From assembly GCF_026008515.1 (NCBI RefSeq), contig NZ_BQYM01000015.1:1-64000 (forward strand): DNA of 64,000 nucleotides, in the 5' to 3' direction. The first letter of the stretch is position 1. Each line of letters begins with the position of its first letter. Positions 46,791 through 60,191 of the stretch are shown piece by piece. Below the pieces are notes generated by a model, which worked only from the letters and a program-made list of their open reading frames with translations, searched no databases and was not told where the DNA came from. A program made the translations under genes and the position numbers. The stretch comes from Hoyosella levis (GTDB taxonomy: Bacteria > Actinomycetota > Actinomycetes > Mycobacteriales > Mycobacteriaceae).

Positions 46791-47441
46791 ATGTCGTATC
46801 TGCTGCGGGTGCAACTCCCCGACCGCCCCGGCAGCCTGGGCTCCCTCGCTCTCGCGCTCGGCTCCGTCGGCGCGGACATCATCTCCCTCGATGTGGTGGA
46901 GCGCTCCACCGGCTATGCCGTCGATGATCTTGTCGTCGAGATGGCACCGGGATCCCTGCCCGACACCCTGATCACCGCGGCAGAGCAGCTCGAGGACGTG
47001 CGGGTCGACTCGATCCGCCCCTACGCCGATGTGCTCGACACTCACCGGGAGCTCGAGCTGATAGACCAGGTGGCCGTCGCCGCCTCCGATCGCATCCAGG
47101 TGCTCGTCGATGGGGCGCCCCGGGTGCTGCGCGTGGGCTGGGCCACGGTCGTGGCGCTCGGCCCGAATGGCGCGTACCGGGTAGCGGCGAGCTCGGGGGC
47201 ACCCGAATCGAGAGCAGCCGAGCTGCCATGGATGCCACTGCGCAAGCCCGTCATGCTCGATTCCGAGGCGGACTGGGTTCCTCAGATCTGGAAGGACATG
47301 GCCACCTCGCTCGCGGCCGCGCCACTGGGCCAGAAGGACATCGCGCTGGTGCTCGGTCGCCCCGGCGGGCCTGACTTCCGGCCCTCGGAGGTCGCGCGGC
47401 TCGGCTACCTCGCCGGCATCATCGGCACGGTACTGCTCTAG
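46791..47441 (+). CDS. ACT-domain protein (Rv3013-like)
   Basis: 216 residues from ATG at 46791 with AAGGGGA upstream. The N-terminal ACT domain is clear (YLLRVQLPDRPGSLGSLALALGSVGADIISLDVVERS, residues 3-39) and suggests amino-acid binding. The rest resembles a GAF-like second domain with ATVVALGPNGAYRVAASSGAPE. No catalytic motif. The same gene lies between gatC and ligA in mycobacteria; ligand unknown. Confidence 0.82.
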   Translation: MSYLLRVQLPDRPGSLGSLALALGSVGADIISLDVVERSTGYAVDDLVVEMAPGSLPDTLITAAEQLEDVRVDSIRPYADVLDTHRELELIDQVAVAASDRIQVLVDGAPRVLRVGWATVVALGPNGAYRVAASSGAPESRAAELPWMPLRKPVMLDSEADWVPQIWKDMATSLAAAPLGQKDIALVLGRPGGPDFRPSEVARLGYLAGIIGTVLL

Positions 47442-47450
47442 GGGGCTGCT

Positions 47451-47467
47451 CCAGAGGGCTGCTCTGG
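47451..47467. terminator. Short hairpin between convergent genes
   Basis: CCAGAG and CTCTGG pair (6 bp) around a 5-nt loop, 10 nt after the ACT-protein stop and 14 nt before the end of the opposite-strand acetyltransferase. A weak candidate. Confidence 0.35.
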
Positions 47468-47480
47468 TACCGCTGGCAAC

Positions 47481-51287
<3,807 letters not shown>

Positions 51288-51291
<4 letters not shown>

Positions 51292-52433
51292 CGGCTACCC
51301 GCCGCCGCTACGTCGTCGGCCCCGTCCACTGCGTGCCGCTGCGGGCTCGTGCCGCTGATGGTGCCGCTGCCGAGCACAATGTCGCCGTGCTCGTCGGGCT
51401 GGTAGAGCACGGCGGCCTGGCCGCGCGCGACGCCGGTGAGCGGCTCCAGCAGATGCACCCGCAGTCGAGGCTCCCCGTCAGCACCCTCCACGGGCTCGGC
51501 GATGGCTGCGGCGATGCCGCCGTGCGCCCGCACCTGCACCTGGCAGCGAACGGGCGCGCTCGGGATGATGCCCGAGGTCCACACGGCACCCCTGGCCTCG
51601 ATGGTCCACACGTCGAGCGACTCCGCGGCACCCACGGTGACGGTGGCGGAGCCGGGATCGATCGCTGTCACATATCGCGGCCGTCCATCCGGCGCGGGCC
51701 CGGGCAGGCCGAGGCCCTTGCGCTGCCCGATCGTGAAACCGTGCACCCCGTCGTGGTCGCCGAGCTCGGTGCCCGTCTCGGCATCAACCACCTTGCCCGG
51801 GCGCACGCCAATGCGCGCACCGAGGAAGGCCTGCGTGTTGCCGGAGGGAATGAAGCAGATGTCGTGGCTATCGGGCTTGCTCGCCACGGCGAGGTCGAGG
51901 CGCTCGGCCTCCGCGCGGATCTCCGGCTTGGGCGTATCACCGATGGGGAACATCGCGCGCGCGAGCTGCCCAGCGGTGAGCACGGCGAGCACGTAGGACT
52001 GGTCCTTGTCGTTGTCGACCGCCCGGCGCAGCGTGCCATCCTTGAGGCGCGCGTAGTGGCCGGTGACAACAGCATCGAAGCCGAGGGCGAGAGCGCGTTC
52101 CGCGAGGGCCGAGAACTTGATGCGCTCGTTGCAGCGCAAGCATGGGTTGGGCGTCTCGCCCGCCGCGTAGGACTCGACGAAATCGTCGATCACGTCCTCC
52201 TTGAACCGCTCCGCGAAGTCCCACACGTAGAACGGGATGCCGAGCACATCGGCGGCACGCCGCGCATCGCCGGCGTCCTCCCGGGTGCAGCACCCCCGCG
52301 ATCCGGTTCGTAGCGTGCCGGGCGCGGTGGACAGGGCCAGGTGCACTCCCACCACGTCATGACCGTCGCGGACGGCCCGGGCCGCCGCTACCGCCGAGTC
52401 GACGCCTCCGCTCATCGCCGCGAGTACACGCAT
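51288..52433 (-). CDS. mnmA: tRNA 2-thiouridylase
   Basis: 381 residues from ATG at 52433, which overlaps the desulfurase stop. Adds sulfur to U34 of Lys/Glu/Gln tRNAs. The PP-loop is [21 protein letters not shown]. Catalytic Cys pair: [15 protein letters not shown] and the later [23 protein letters not shown] and the C-terminal beta-barrel are present. Sulfur probably comes from the desulfurase encoded just upstream. Confidence 0.94.
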
Positions 52434-53698
52434 CAGTTCGTCCTTTCCCCTGCCGCCGTGCTGGCAAGCCCTGCCATCCGGGCTCGTTCCACGGCCTGCG
52501 GCAGCACCTCGAGCACGCGATCGACGTCGGCGACCGATGAGGGGTGCCCGAGCGAGAACCGCAAGGTGCCGCGCGCGATCCGCGCGTCCATGCCCATGGC
52601 TACCAGGACATGGCTGGCCCGCGCCACCCCGGCGGTGCAGGCCGAGCCGGTGGAGCATTCCACACCGTGAGCGTCCATCAGCATGAGCAGCGAATCGCCC
52701 TCGCACCCAGGAAATGTCGCATTGAGGATCGAGGGCAGCACCGCGTCGTGGCCGGTGGGGCCGGTGGGGCCGTTGATGATCGCGGTGGGATCGATACGGG
52801 TGATTCCCTCCTGCAAGCGCTCACGCAGCTTGGCGAGCCGGGCGTGCTCGGCCGATCGTTGTGCCGTCACCTCGGCGAGAGTGGCAGCCATGCCCATGAT
52901 CGCAGCGACATCGGGAGTGCCGGACCGGACATCCCGCTCGTGCCCGCCGCCATGCTGCAGCGGCTGGCACGCGACATCGCGGCGCAGCAGCAGCGCACCA
53001 GCCCCGTGCGGCCCGCCGAGCTTGTGGGCGGTCAGCGTGAGCGCGGCGAGCCCGCTGGCCGCGAAATCGCAGTGCAGTGATCCCGCCGCCTGCACCGCAT
53101 CGCTGTGCAGCGGAACGCCTGCCTCAGCGGCCACCGCGGCGAGCTCGGGGATCGGGTTGATCGTGCCGACCTCATTGTTGGCCCACATGATCGAGATGAG
53201 CGCGATGCTCCCGGCATCATCGCCGATTGTTTCCCGCAGGGCCTCGGGCGTGACCGTGCCCGCGCTCGTGACGGGGATCAGGGTGACCTCGGCGCCTTGC
53301 TGCTCGACGAGCCATTCCGCCGCATCTAGCACGGCGTGATGCTCGGTGCTGCCGATCAGGATGCGCCTGCGCCGCGGATCCGCCGCCCGGCGGGCCCAGT
53401 AGAGGCCCTTGATGGCGAGGTTGTCGCTCTCGGTGCCGCCTGCGGTGAAGATCACTTCGGAGGGGCGCGCGCCGAGGGCCTCGGCGATGGCCTCGCGGGA
53501 TTCCTCCACCAGGCGGCGGGCCACCCGCCCCGAGCGATGCACCGACGCAGCGTTGCCCGTGACCGCGAACCCCTTGGTCATCGCGTCGATCGCCACGGGC
53601 CGCATCGGCGTGGCCGCAGCATGATCGAGATACACGGGCGCCGCGGCTGCGCGCGGGGCCGCGCCGCGGTCATCAGGACGAGCGTCGGGATGGTTCAT
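52433..53698 (-). CDS. iscS: Cysteine desulfurase (IscS/NifS class)
   Basis: 421 residues from ATG at 53698; a TATCCT -10 lies 10 nt upstream. PLP enzyme releasing sulfur from cysteine. [13 protein letters not shown] near the start, [16 protein letters not shown], the PLP lysine in [17 protein letters not shown] and the active Cys in [22 protein letters not shown] are all intact. A stop/start overlap with mnmA argues for tRNA thiolation as its main job, though Fe-S supply is possible. Confidence 0.93.
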   Translation of the reverse strand: MNHPDARPDDRGAAPRAAAAPVYLDHAAATPMRPVAIDAMTKGFAVTGNAASVHRSGRVARRLVEESREAIAEALGARPSEVIFTAGGTESDNLAIKGLYWARRAADPRRRRILIGSTEHHAVLDAAEWLVEQQGAEVTLIPVTSAGTVTPEALRETIGDDAGSIALISIMWANNEVGTINPIPELAAVAAEAGVPLHSDAVQAAGSLHCDFAASGLAALTLTAHKLGGPHGAGALLLRRDVACQPLQHGGGHERDVRSGTPDVAAIMGMAATLAEVTAQRSAEHARLAKLRERLQEGITRIDPTAIINGPTGPTGHDAVLPSILNATFPGCEGDSLLMLMDAHGVECSTGSACTAGVARASHVLVAMGMDARIARGTLRFSLGHPSSVADVDRVLEVLPQAVERARMAGLASTAAGERTN

Positions 53699-53782
53699 GG
53701 CACCTGCCAGGATAGACGCCATCCGCGCCCCGCTACCAAACGCGAGAGTCCCCGATCGCCCAGGTTCAGGCCGCCCCAGCGC

Positions 53783-54649
53783 TCAGGCCGCCGCGCGCTC
53801 GGGGTGCTCGACCTCGATCAGGCGCAGTCCGGTATCGCGCTCCGCGCTGCGGAGGCTGCGATCGCAACGCTGCGCCAGCAGCTTCCGGTCGCCCACCGCG
53901 AGCTCTGGAGCGAGCAGCGTCAGTTCCACCACTAGGGAGCGCTGGCTGAGCACCCGCCCGATCGATGCAGCGAGGCCATCGTCGCCGACGAAGCTCGGCA
54001 CCGTGGTGACCTCGCCATCTCGGGTCAGGTACCGCACGTGGATGGGATGCACCCACGCGCCCGCGTCGATCGCGGACTGGAAGAAGGCGGGACGCAGCCG
54101 GCCCCAGGAGCGGCCGCACCACGTGGTGCCCTCGGGGAAGACGGCGACGCGCTCGCCACGGCGCAGCTTCTCGGTCACGAGGTCGAGCGCCCGGGGCAGC
54201 TCGCGCAGCGATTCCCTGCGGACCGGGATCGTGCGGGCCCACCGGGCCAGCGATCCCACGATCGGCCATCCGACGAGATCAGCGCGCGCGACGAACGAGG
54301 CCGAGACAGTGGTGGAGATCACCAGCGGGTCGAGCCACGAGATGTGATTGGACACGATCAGGCCCTGCGCGCGACCTTCCTCGAGGCCGCCACGGCGATC
54401 GTGGACACGCACCGTGATGCCGAGCGCGCCGAGCAGTTGCCGGAAGAACGTGCGCTGCCACGCCCCCTTGACGCTCTCTGGCAGGCAAGGGCGCGCGCCG
54501 AGCAGCACGGGCGCCGCGGCCAGCGCGAGAGCGAGCCGGGCACAGCGGCGCGCAACCACAAGCGCAGGCACTTTCTCGCGCGCCGCGGGCAGGCAGCCGC
54601 ACCCGCAGGGACTGCTCGGGTACCAGTCGTGCCGCTCGCTGGTGGTCAT
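53783..54649 (-). CDS. PlsC-type acyltransferase (possible lyso-ornithine-lipid O-acyltransferase)
   Basis: 288 residues. Acyltransferase motif I appears as SNHISWLDPL (the HX4D site), and motif III as VFPEGTTWCGRSWGRLRPAFFQSAID. A hydrophobic segment near residues 35-55 attaches it to the membrane. The N-terminus has an unusual cysteine cluster (SSPCGCGC). It overlaps the preceding GNAT/OlsB-like gene by ATGA, the arrangement expected for an OlsA partner; a standard 1-acylglycerol-phosphate acyltransferase is the alternative. Corresponds to Rv3026c. Confidence 0.8.
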   Translation of the reverse strand: MTTSERHDWYPSSPCGCGCLPAAREKVPALVVARRCARLALALAAAPVLLGARPCLPESVKGAWQRTFFRQLLGALGITVRVHDRRGGLEEGRAQGLIVSNHISWLDPLVISTTVSASFVARADLVGWPIVGSLARWARTIPVRRESLRELPRALDLVTEKLRRGERVAVFPEGTTWCGRSWGRLRPAFFQSAIDAGAWVHPIHVRYLTRDGEVTTVPSFVGDDGLAASIGRVLSQRSLVVELTLLAPELAVGDRKLLAQRCDRSLRSAERDTGLRLIEVEHPERAAA

Positions 54650-55479
54650 TGTGCCCCCGCGCCGTTGCTAGAGGCGGCTGCGGAGGAGGCGGACGCAAGC
54701 CTCGCGAGGTAGCGAGCGTTGGCGTGGCGCACTCCGAGAACGGTGACGAAGTCGGCCACTCCGAAGCTGGGATCGTGCGCGGGCTCGCCACAGATCCAGG
54801 CGCCGAGGCGCAGGTAGCCGCGCAGCAGCGGCGGGATGTCTGCTTTCGCGGGCGGGGCGATCTCTTCGAGGGTGGCGCCGTCGACGATGACCGGGTTGTA
54901 GGGGCGCGCGTTCATGTGCTCGGGAGCCCGGTGCCGGGCCAGCACGTGGTCGCGCACTGCTCGCACGTTGGCTCCCGGCATATCACCGGGCGCGGGCAGC
55001 ATCGGCACGCTCACGCATCCGAGCACCCAGTCATTCCCCGTGTGGTTGAGGTACTGGAGGATGCCCGACCACATGATGCTCAGGACAGCGCCGTTGCGGT
55101 GGTCGGGGTGCACGCAGGCGCGTCCCATCTCGACGGTGCTGGGCAGGATCTCTTCGAACCCGTCGAGCGCGAACTCGGTGGCGGTGTAGAAGCCGCCGAT
55201 GCGGCGCGCGGTGGCGCCGGGAAGCATCCGGTAGCAACCAATGATGCGGTGGTCCTGCTCGTCGCGAACGAGGAGGTGGTCGCAGTGCTTGTCGAACTCG
55301 TCGGCGTCACGGCCGTCCTCGCCGATGGTGTTGCTGAAGCCCGGCTCGGCGCGGAAGACATCATGGCGGAGCCGCTGGGCGGCCTCGATGTCGTCCGGCC
55401 GCGTGGACAGCAGCAGGGAGTAGCGCGGTGTGCTCGCTGTCGCCGCGGGAGCCGGGATCAGCACCGATGATGTGGTCAT
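54646..55479 (-). CDS. GNAT/OlsB-like N-acyltransferase (possible ornithine-lipid synthase)
   Basis: 277 residues from ATG at 55479; upstream in-frame codons lack support. The pattern YSLLLSTRPDDIEAAQRLRHDVFRAE, DEFDKHCDHLLVRDEQDHRIIGCYRMLP, GGFYTATEFALDGFEEILPSTVEMGRACVHPDHRNG is that of the OlsB/hemolysin-like acyltransferase family (Acetyltransf_5), which acylates the alpha-amino group of ornithine. Overlap with a PlsC-type gene strengthens this. Corresponds to Rv3027c. Confidence 0.78.
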   Translation of the reverse strand: MTTSSVLIPAPAATASTPRYSLLLSTRPDDIEAAQRLRHDVFRAEPGFSNTIGEDGRDADEFDKHCDHLLVRDEQDHRIIGCYRMLPGATARRIGGFYTATEFALDGFEEILPSTVEMGRACVHPDHRNGAVLSIMWSGILQYLNHTGNDWVLGCVSVPMLPAPGDMPGANVRAVRDHVLARHRAPEHMNARPYNPVIVDGATLEEIAPPAKADIPPLLRGYLRLGAWICGEPAHDPSFGVADFVTVLGVRHANARYLARLASASSAAASSNGAGAQ

Positions 55480-55654
55480 GCCTCGGTGTCTACCGGGGCA
55501 GTTCGGCGGGCGCGCGTCACGGGAGTGAAGGTGCCATGCCAGGCTGGTTAACTCTTTGTCCGTGTTGACCGGATCGCATGGATCAGGCCACGGCGAGGTG
55601 AACGGGCCTCGAACGCGCGATCGGCGCGGTGATCTGTATCGCATCGCCGAACGA

Positions 55655-55696
55655 AAGCGGCCCCCGCTGGGATCTGCATCCCTGCGGGGGCCGCTT
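55655..55696. terminator. Terminator downstream of etfA
   Basis: A long hairpin: a 13-bp stem (55655-55667 with 55684-55696), one T-T mismatch, then 5 more pairs closing a 4-nt loop. It lies 27 nt after the etfA stop on the minus strand. Confidence 0.75.
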
Positions 55697-55722
55697 CAGG
55701 CCATTCGTGCGCGGTGCTGGGA

Positions 55723-56676
55723 TCAGCCCTTGCGCTTCTTGACGGCCTCGGTCAGCTGCGGAGCCACATCGAAGAGGTCGCCGATGATGCCATAGTCGGC
55801 GATCTCGAAGATCGGGGCTTCCTCATCCTTGTTGACGGCGATGATCGTCTTCGAGGTCTGCATGCCCGCGCGGTGCTGGATGGCACCGGAGATACCGAGG
55901 GCGATGTAGAGGTTCGGGGAGACGGTCTTGCCGGTCTGGCCCACCTGGAACTGGCCCGGGTAGTAGCCGGAGTCGACCGCGGCACGCGAGGCGCCCACTG
56001 CGCCGCCGAGCGAGTCGGCGAGCTCCTCGACCACGGAGAACTTGTCGGCGCTGCCGACGCCACGGCCACCGGAGACAACAACGCTTGCCTCGGCGAGCTC
56101 GGGGCGATCGCCGGCGACGGCTGGATCGCGCGAGGTGATCTTGACCGCGCTCTCATCAGGATCGCCGACCTCGACGGTTACCTGCTCGCCAGCACCGGCC
56201 TGCGGCTCCGCCTCGACGGCGCCGGGACGGACGCTGATGATCGGGACGCCGTTGGTCTTCGCATCGACGGTGAACGCGCCACCGAAGATGGAGTGGACGG
56301 CCGAGCCATCGCTGTTGACGCTAACGACGTCGGACAGCAGGCCGAGGCCGAGGCGCGCGGCGAGGCGCCCGCTGATCTCCTTGCCCTCGGTGGTGGCACC
56401 GGTGATGACCGCTGCCGGGCTGGCCTGCTCGAACAGCTCGGCAAGCACGTCCACCATCGGCGTGATGAGGTAGTTGTCGAAGGCGTCGGACTCGGCCACA
56501 TAGATCTTCTCGGCGCCAGCCTCCTTGAGGCTGTCAGCGAGAGCGGCCGCGGTGCCGGGAGCACCGGTGACCACTGCGGACGGCTCGCCCAGGTTGCGGG
56601 CGGCGGTCAGCATCTCAGCGGTGAGCTTCTTGATTGCGCCCTCGGCATGCTCGACGAGCACAAGAACTTCTGCCAT
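55723..56676 (-). CDS. etfA: Electron transfer flavoprotein alpha subunit
   Basis: 317 residues, ATG with AGGAG upstream. Carries FAD and passes electrons from acyl-CoA dehydrogenases to the respiratory chain. The N-domain begins [29 protein letters not shown]. The FAD-binding C-domain shows [40 protein letters not shown] and [29 protein letters not shown]. It follows etfB by 42 nt. Confidence 0.95.
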   Translation of the reverse strand: MAEVLVLVEHAEGAIKKLTAEMLTAARNLGEPSAVVTGAPGTAAALADSLKEAGAEKIYVAESDAFDNYLITPMVDVLAELFEQASPAAVITGATTEGKEISGRLAARLGLGLLSDVVSVNSDGSAVHSIFGGAFTVDAKTNGVPIISVRPGAVEAEPQAGAGEQVTVEVGDPDESAVKITSRDPAVAGDRPELAEASVVVSGGRGVGSADKFSVVEELADSLGGAVGASRAAVDSGYYPGQFQVGQTGKTVSPNLYIALGISGAIQHRAGMQTSKTIIAVNKDEEAPIFEIADYGIIGDLFDVAPQLTEAVKKRKG

Positions 56677-56718
56677 TTGTTGCTACTCCTGTTCGTCTGT
56701 GTGTCGTCAGAGAGGCGA

Positions 56719-57504
56719 TCAGATGATCTTCTGCGAAACGAGGTACTCGGCGATCTTGCTGCCGCCGTCGCCCTCGTCGGTGACCTTCTCGCCCGCGGCC
56801 TTCGGCGGCTTCGGAGCGGCCGAGGTCACCTGCGAGGCAGCGTTGGAAACGCCGACCTCATCGCCCTCGACACCGAGCTCGGCCAGGGTGAGCACCTCGA
56901 TCGGCTTCTTCTTCGCGGCCATGATGCCCTTGAAGGAGGGGAACCGGGGCTCGTTGATCTTCTCGTTGACACTGACGATCGCGGGCAGGCTGGCCTCGAG
57001 GCCAAACACGCCGTCGTCGGTCTCGCGCTCGCCGCGGACGGTGTCACCGTCCACCTCGAGCTTGCGCAGCTGGGTGAGCTGCGGCAGGCCGAGGTACTCA
57101 GCGATGATCGCGGGCACCGCACCGACGCGACCGTCAGTGGACTCGTTGCCAGCGATGACGAGCTCGACACCCTCGACCGTGCCGAGTGCCTTGGCGAGCA
57201 CCCAGCTGGTCTGCAGGGCATCGCTGCCATGCATACCCTCGTCGTTGATGTGGATCGCCTTGTCCGCGCCCATGGACAGGGCCTTGCGGATGGCATCGGC
57301 AGCGCGGTCGGGACCGGCGCACAGCACCGTCACCTCGCCACCGTTCTTCTCCTTGATGAGCAGCGCTTCTTCGACGGCGCGCTCGTTGATCTCATCGAGC
57401 ACCGGGTCGGCGGAGTCGCGGTCGAGGGTCCAGTCGGACTCCCGAAGCTTGCGCTCGGACCAGGTGTCGGGGACCTGCTTGATCAAGACGACAACATTTG
57501 TCAT
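56719..57504 (-). CDS. etfB: Electron transfer flavoprotein beta subunit
   Basis: 261 residues from ATG at 57504, giving the standard start MTNVVVLIKQVPDTWSERKL; the longer frame is unsupported. Non-covalent partner of EtfA binding AMP. NEKINEPRFPSFKGIMAAKKKPIEVL is the conserved recognition-loop region. First gene of etfBA, with about 140 nt of leader and a dyad operator over the likely promoter. Confidence 0.95.
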   Translation of the reverse strand: MTNVVVLIKQVPDTWSERKLRESDWTLDRDSADPVLDEINERAVEEALLIKEKNGGEVTVLCAGPDRAADAIRKALSMGADKAIHINDEGMHGSDALQTSWVLAKALGTVEGVELVIAGNESTDGRVGAVPAIIAEYLGLPQLTQLRKLEVDGDTVRGERETDDGVFGLEASLPAIVSVNEKINEPRFPSFKGIMAAKKKPIEVLTLAELGVEGDEVGVSNAASQVTSAAPKPPKAAGEKVTDEGDGGSKIAEYLVSQKII

Positions 57505-57810
57505 GGGTCTTCCTTGACCTCCTGCGAGTGGTGGCATTCTAGGCTCCGGCAGCGCGTGTGAACCCGAGGCTCGCGACGAGCCGCGGACTGGGTCCAGCGA
57601 CGTCGCGCGAGTCAAGCTTGATACGCAACCGTGTCCTACACCTAGGTTACTGACGAGTAACATATGTGCAAGTACCTAGCTGAACATACTCCATAACTGC
57701 ACCGAATGGCACGCTTAGCCACCACGAGCCAGCAAATTGCATGGGCAGGCCATCCCACACAGTCACCACGGGATTCGAACTACGGCCCGATCAGCCTCTA
57801 GGCTGCCCTC
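57505..57810. other. Intergenic control region between etfB and the methyltransferase gene
   Basis: 306 nt, AT-richer than its surroundings at 57640-57740. It holds the etfB promoter with its dyad (57646-57661) and, at the far end, the TAGGCT -10 (57799-57804) for the methyltransferase. No other gene is supported. Confidence 0.6.
57646..57661 (-). promoter_or_regulatory. Dyad operator in the etfBA promoter
   Basis: GTTACT-GACG-AGTAAC is a perfect 6+6 inverted repeat. On the minus strand it overlaps a TAACCT -10-like hexamer, with TTGCAC 16 nt upstream as -35. The symmetry is typical of a TetR-type repressor site, which would link etfBA to fatty-acid degradation control; the regulator is not identified. 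Confidence 0.55.
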
Positions 57811-58584
57811 GTGACCGATTCCGCCAGCGCATCGACGAACAACTCCGCGCCATTGCCCCTCACCGGCGAGCGCACCGTGCCCGGCATCGCGGAGGAGAAC
57901 TACTGGTTCCGCCGCCACGAGATCGTCTACGTCGCGCTGGCCCAGCGGTGCGCCAGCAAGATCGTCGTCGACGCTGGCTTCGGCGAGGGCTACGGGGCAG
58001 ACATGATCGCCCGGCACGCGCGCACGGTCATCGGCCTCGACTACGACCAGCAGGCCACCGAGCACGTGGCCCGGCGCTACCCTGCCGTCAGCGCTGCCCG
58101 CGCCAATCTTGCCGCGCTGCCCCTTGCTGATGAATCCGTGGATGTCGTCATCAACCTGCAGGTCATCGAGCACCTCTGGGACCAGGTGCAGTTCATCCGC
58201 GAATGCGCCCGCGTGCTGCGGCCCGGTGGCGAGCTGCTCATCTCCACGCCCAACCGGATCACGTTCTCTCCCGGTCGCGATACCCCCCTCAATCCGTTCC
58301 ACACCCGCGAGCTCAACGCTCGCGAGCTCGAGGAGCTGCTCGTCGACGGCGGGCTCGAGGTGGCCTCCATGGAAGGCGTGCACCACGGCCCCCGCCTCGC
58401 GGCCCTCGACGAGCGCCACGGCGGCTCCCTCATAGACCGGCAGCTCGAGCTCGCCATCGCCGGGATCCCCTGGCCCGACGACCTCGCCGCGGACGTGGCG
58501 GGCGTGACCGCCGAGGACTTCGACATCCGGCCAGGATCGATCGATGACAGCCTCGACCTGCTCGCCATCGCCGTCAAGCAATGA
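57811..58584 (+). CDS. SAM-dependent methyltransferase of the MGLP/glucan cluster (Rv3030-like)
   Basis: 257 residues from a GTG 6 nt after TAGGCT, so leaderless. Class I fold: motif I VVDAGFGEGYGADMIA (residues 52-67), the acidic SAM contact in VIGLDYD, motif II DVVINLQVIEHLWD and the motif III region LRPGGELLISTPN. In mycobacteria the homologue is tied to methylglucose lipopolysaccharide methylation. Overlaps the GH57 gene by 4 nt. Confidence 0.85.
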   Translation: MTDSASASTNNSAPLPLTGERTVPGIAEENYWFRRHEIVYVALAQRCASKIVVDAGFGEGYGADMIARHARTVIGLDYDQQATEHVARRYPAVSAARANLAALPLADESVDVVINLQVIEHLWDQVQFIRECARVLRPGGELLISTPNRITFSPGRDTPLNPFHTRELNARELEELLVDGGLEVASMEGVHHGPRLAALDERHGGSLIDRQLELAIAGIPWPDDLAADVAGVTAEDFDIRPGSIDDSLDLLAIAVKQ

Positions 58585-60191
58585 GCACGGCATCCTCTTC
58601 GGGGCCCGGCGAATCCCCGGTTCCCGGCATGTTCTCGCTGGTGCTGCATAGCCATCTGCCTTGGCTGCCCAACCACGGCCGGTGGCCCGTCGGCGAGGAA
58701 TGGCTCTACCAGTCCTGGGCCGCGTCCTACATCCCGGTCCTGCGCACCCTGCGCGCGCTTGCCGCGGAGGGCCGCGACCACCTGCTGACCCTCGGCATCA
58801 CCCCGGTGCTCGCCGCGCAGCTCGACGACCCCTACGCGCTCTCCGCGATGCACCACTGGCTCGCGGACTGGCAGCTGCGATCCCACGAGGCGGCCCTCAC
58901 GCCGGGCAAAGGCACCGGCGCAACAGCATCGTGCCCCGCGGCACTGCGCGAGCTTGGCTGGCGCGAGCACCGCAACGCCGCCGCCGCGCTCGATGACTTC
59001 GAGCAGCACTGGCGCCATGGCGGAGCCGGGCTTGTCCGCGAGCTCGCCTCCAACGGCACCATCGAGCTGCTCGGCGGGCCGCTGACCCACACGTTCCAGC
59101 CCCTCACCCAGCCGGCGCTGCGCGAGGGCGCCCTGCGCGCGGGGCTCGCCGACGCACGGCACCGCTTCGGCACCCGGCCAACCGGGATCTGGGCCCCCGA
59201 GTGCGCCTACACCCCTGGGATGGAGCAGCTCTACGAGGCCAGCGGCATCACCCACTTCATGGTCGACGGGCCAAGCCTGCACGGCGACACCACGCTCGGC
59301 CGCCCCGTGCACGACTCCAGCGTCGTGGCATTCGGCCGCGACCTCACCGTGAGCTACCGCGTGTGGTCACCGAAATCGGGCTATCCCGGCCACCGCGACT
59401 ACCGCGACTTCCACACCTACCACCACGGGACCGGGCTCAAGCCCGCGCGCGTGACCAGCAAGACGACCCCTTCCGAGCGGAAGGCGCCCTACGATCCCGA
59501 GCGGGCCGCGGCAGCCGTGCAGGAGCACGCGGCGGACTTCGTCGAGACGGTGCGCGCGCGGCTCATCGACGAGTCCGCCCGCATCGGCCGGCCCGCCCAC
59601 GTCATCGCTGCGTTCGACACCGAGCTGTTCGGCCACTGGTGGCACGAGGGCCCCGACTGGCTCGCCGCGGTACTGCGCCTCATGCCCGAGCGCGGCATCA
59701 CCATCGGCACCCTCGACGACGCCCTCGCCGCCGGGTACGTGGGAACGCCCGCCCGGATCGAGGATTCCTCCTGGGGCTCTGGCAAGGACTGGCGCGTGTG
59801 GGCAGGCGATCAGGTCGCCGACCTCGTCCAGCTGAACCAGGAGGTCGGCGACCTCGGGATCGAGCTTCTCGCCCAGCGAATGTCCTCCGGCAGCCCCGGG
59901 CGCGACCCCGTCACCGACCAGGTCCTGCGCGAGGTGCTGCTCTGCCTCGCCAGCGACTGGGCCTTCATGGTCAGCAAGGACTCCGCCGTCGAGTACGCCC
60001 GCGGCCGCGCCCACAAGCATGCCCACGCCGCCCGGGAGATCGCCTCGGCGGCCCTGCGCGGGGACGAGCAGCGGGCGCGCGAGCTCGCTGCCGCCTGGAA
60101 CCAGGCCGATGGCCTGTTCCCTGCCCTCGATGCCCGCGGCTTCCGGCCCGCGCCGCGCAACTCCTCCACCAGCACTGAAGGTTCACGATGA
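58581..60191 (+). CDS. GH57-family alpha-glucan branching enzyme (Rv3031-like)
   Basis: 536 residues. The GH57 (beta/alpha)7 barrel shows motif 1 LHSHLPW (22-28), the catalytic nucleophile Glu207 in GIWAPECAY and the acid/base Asp346 in AFDTELFGHWWHEG. The C-terminal helical domain has WGSGKDWRVWAGDQ and DWAFMVSKDSAVEYAR, as in 1,4-alpha-glucan branching enzymes. It acts on intracellular glucans such as glycogen or MGLP precursors. It overlaps genes on both sides by 4 nt, forming a compact three-gene operon. Confidence 0.88.
   Translation: MSTASSSGPGESPVPGMFSLVLHSHLPWLPNHGRWPVGEEWLYQSWAASYIPVLRTLRALAAEGRDHLLTLGITPVLAAQLDDPYALSAMHHWLADWQLRSHEAALTPGKGTGATASCPAALRELGWREHRNAAAALDDFEQHWRHGGAGLVRELASNGTIELLGGPLTHTFQPLTQPALREGALRAGLADARHRFGTRPTGIWAPECAYTPGMEQLYEASGITHFMVDGPSLHGDTTLGRPVHDSSVVAFGRDLTVSYRVWSPKSGYPGHRDYRDFHTYHHGTGLKPARVTSKTTPSERKAPYDPERAAAAVQEHAADFVETVRARLIDESARIGRPAHVIAAFDTELFGHWWHEGPDWLAAVLRLMPERGITIGTLDDALAAGYVGTPARIEDSSWGSGKDWRVWAGDQVADLVQLNQEVGDLGIELLAQRMSSGSPGRDPVTDQVLREVLLCLASDWAFMVSKDSAVEYARGRAHKHAHAAREIASAALRGDEQRARELAAAWNQADGLFPALDARGFRPAPRNSSTSTEGSR

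Noticed and set aside
57770-57780. GGGATTCGAAC, which looks like a tRNA T-arm on the minus strand
   Set aside because: The flanks do not form the T-stem and no acceptor or anticodon arm is nearby; a chance match or at most a fragment.
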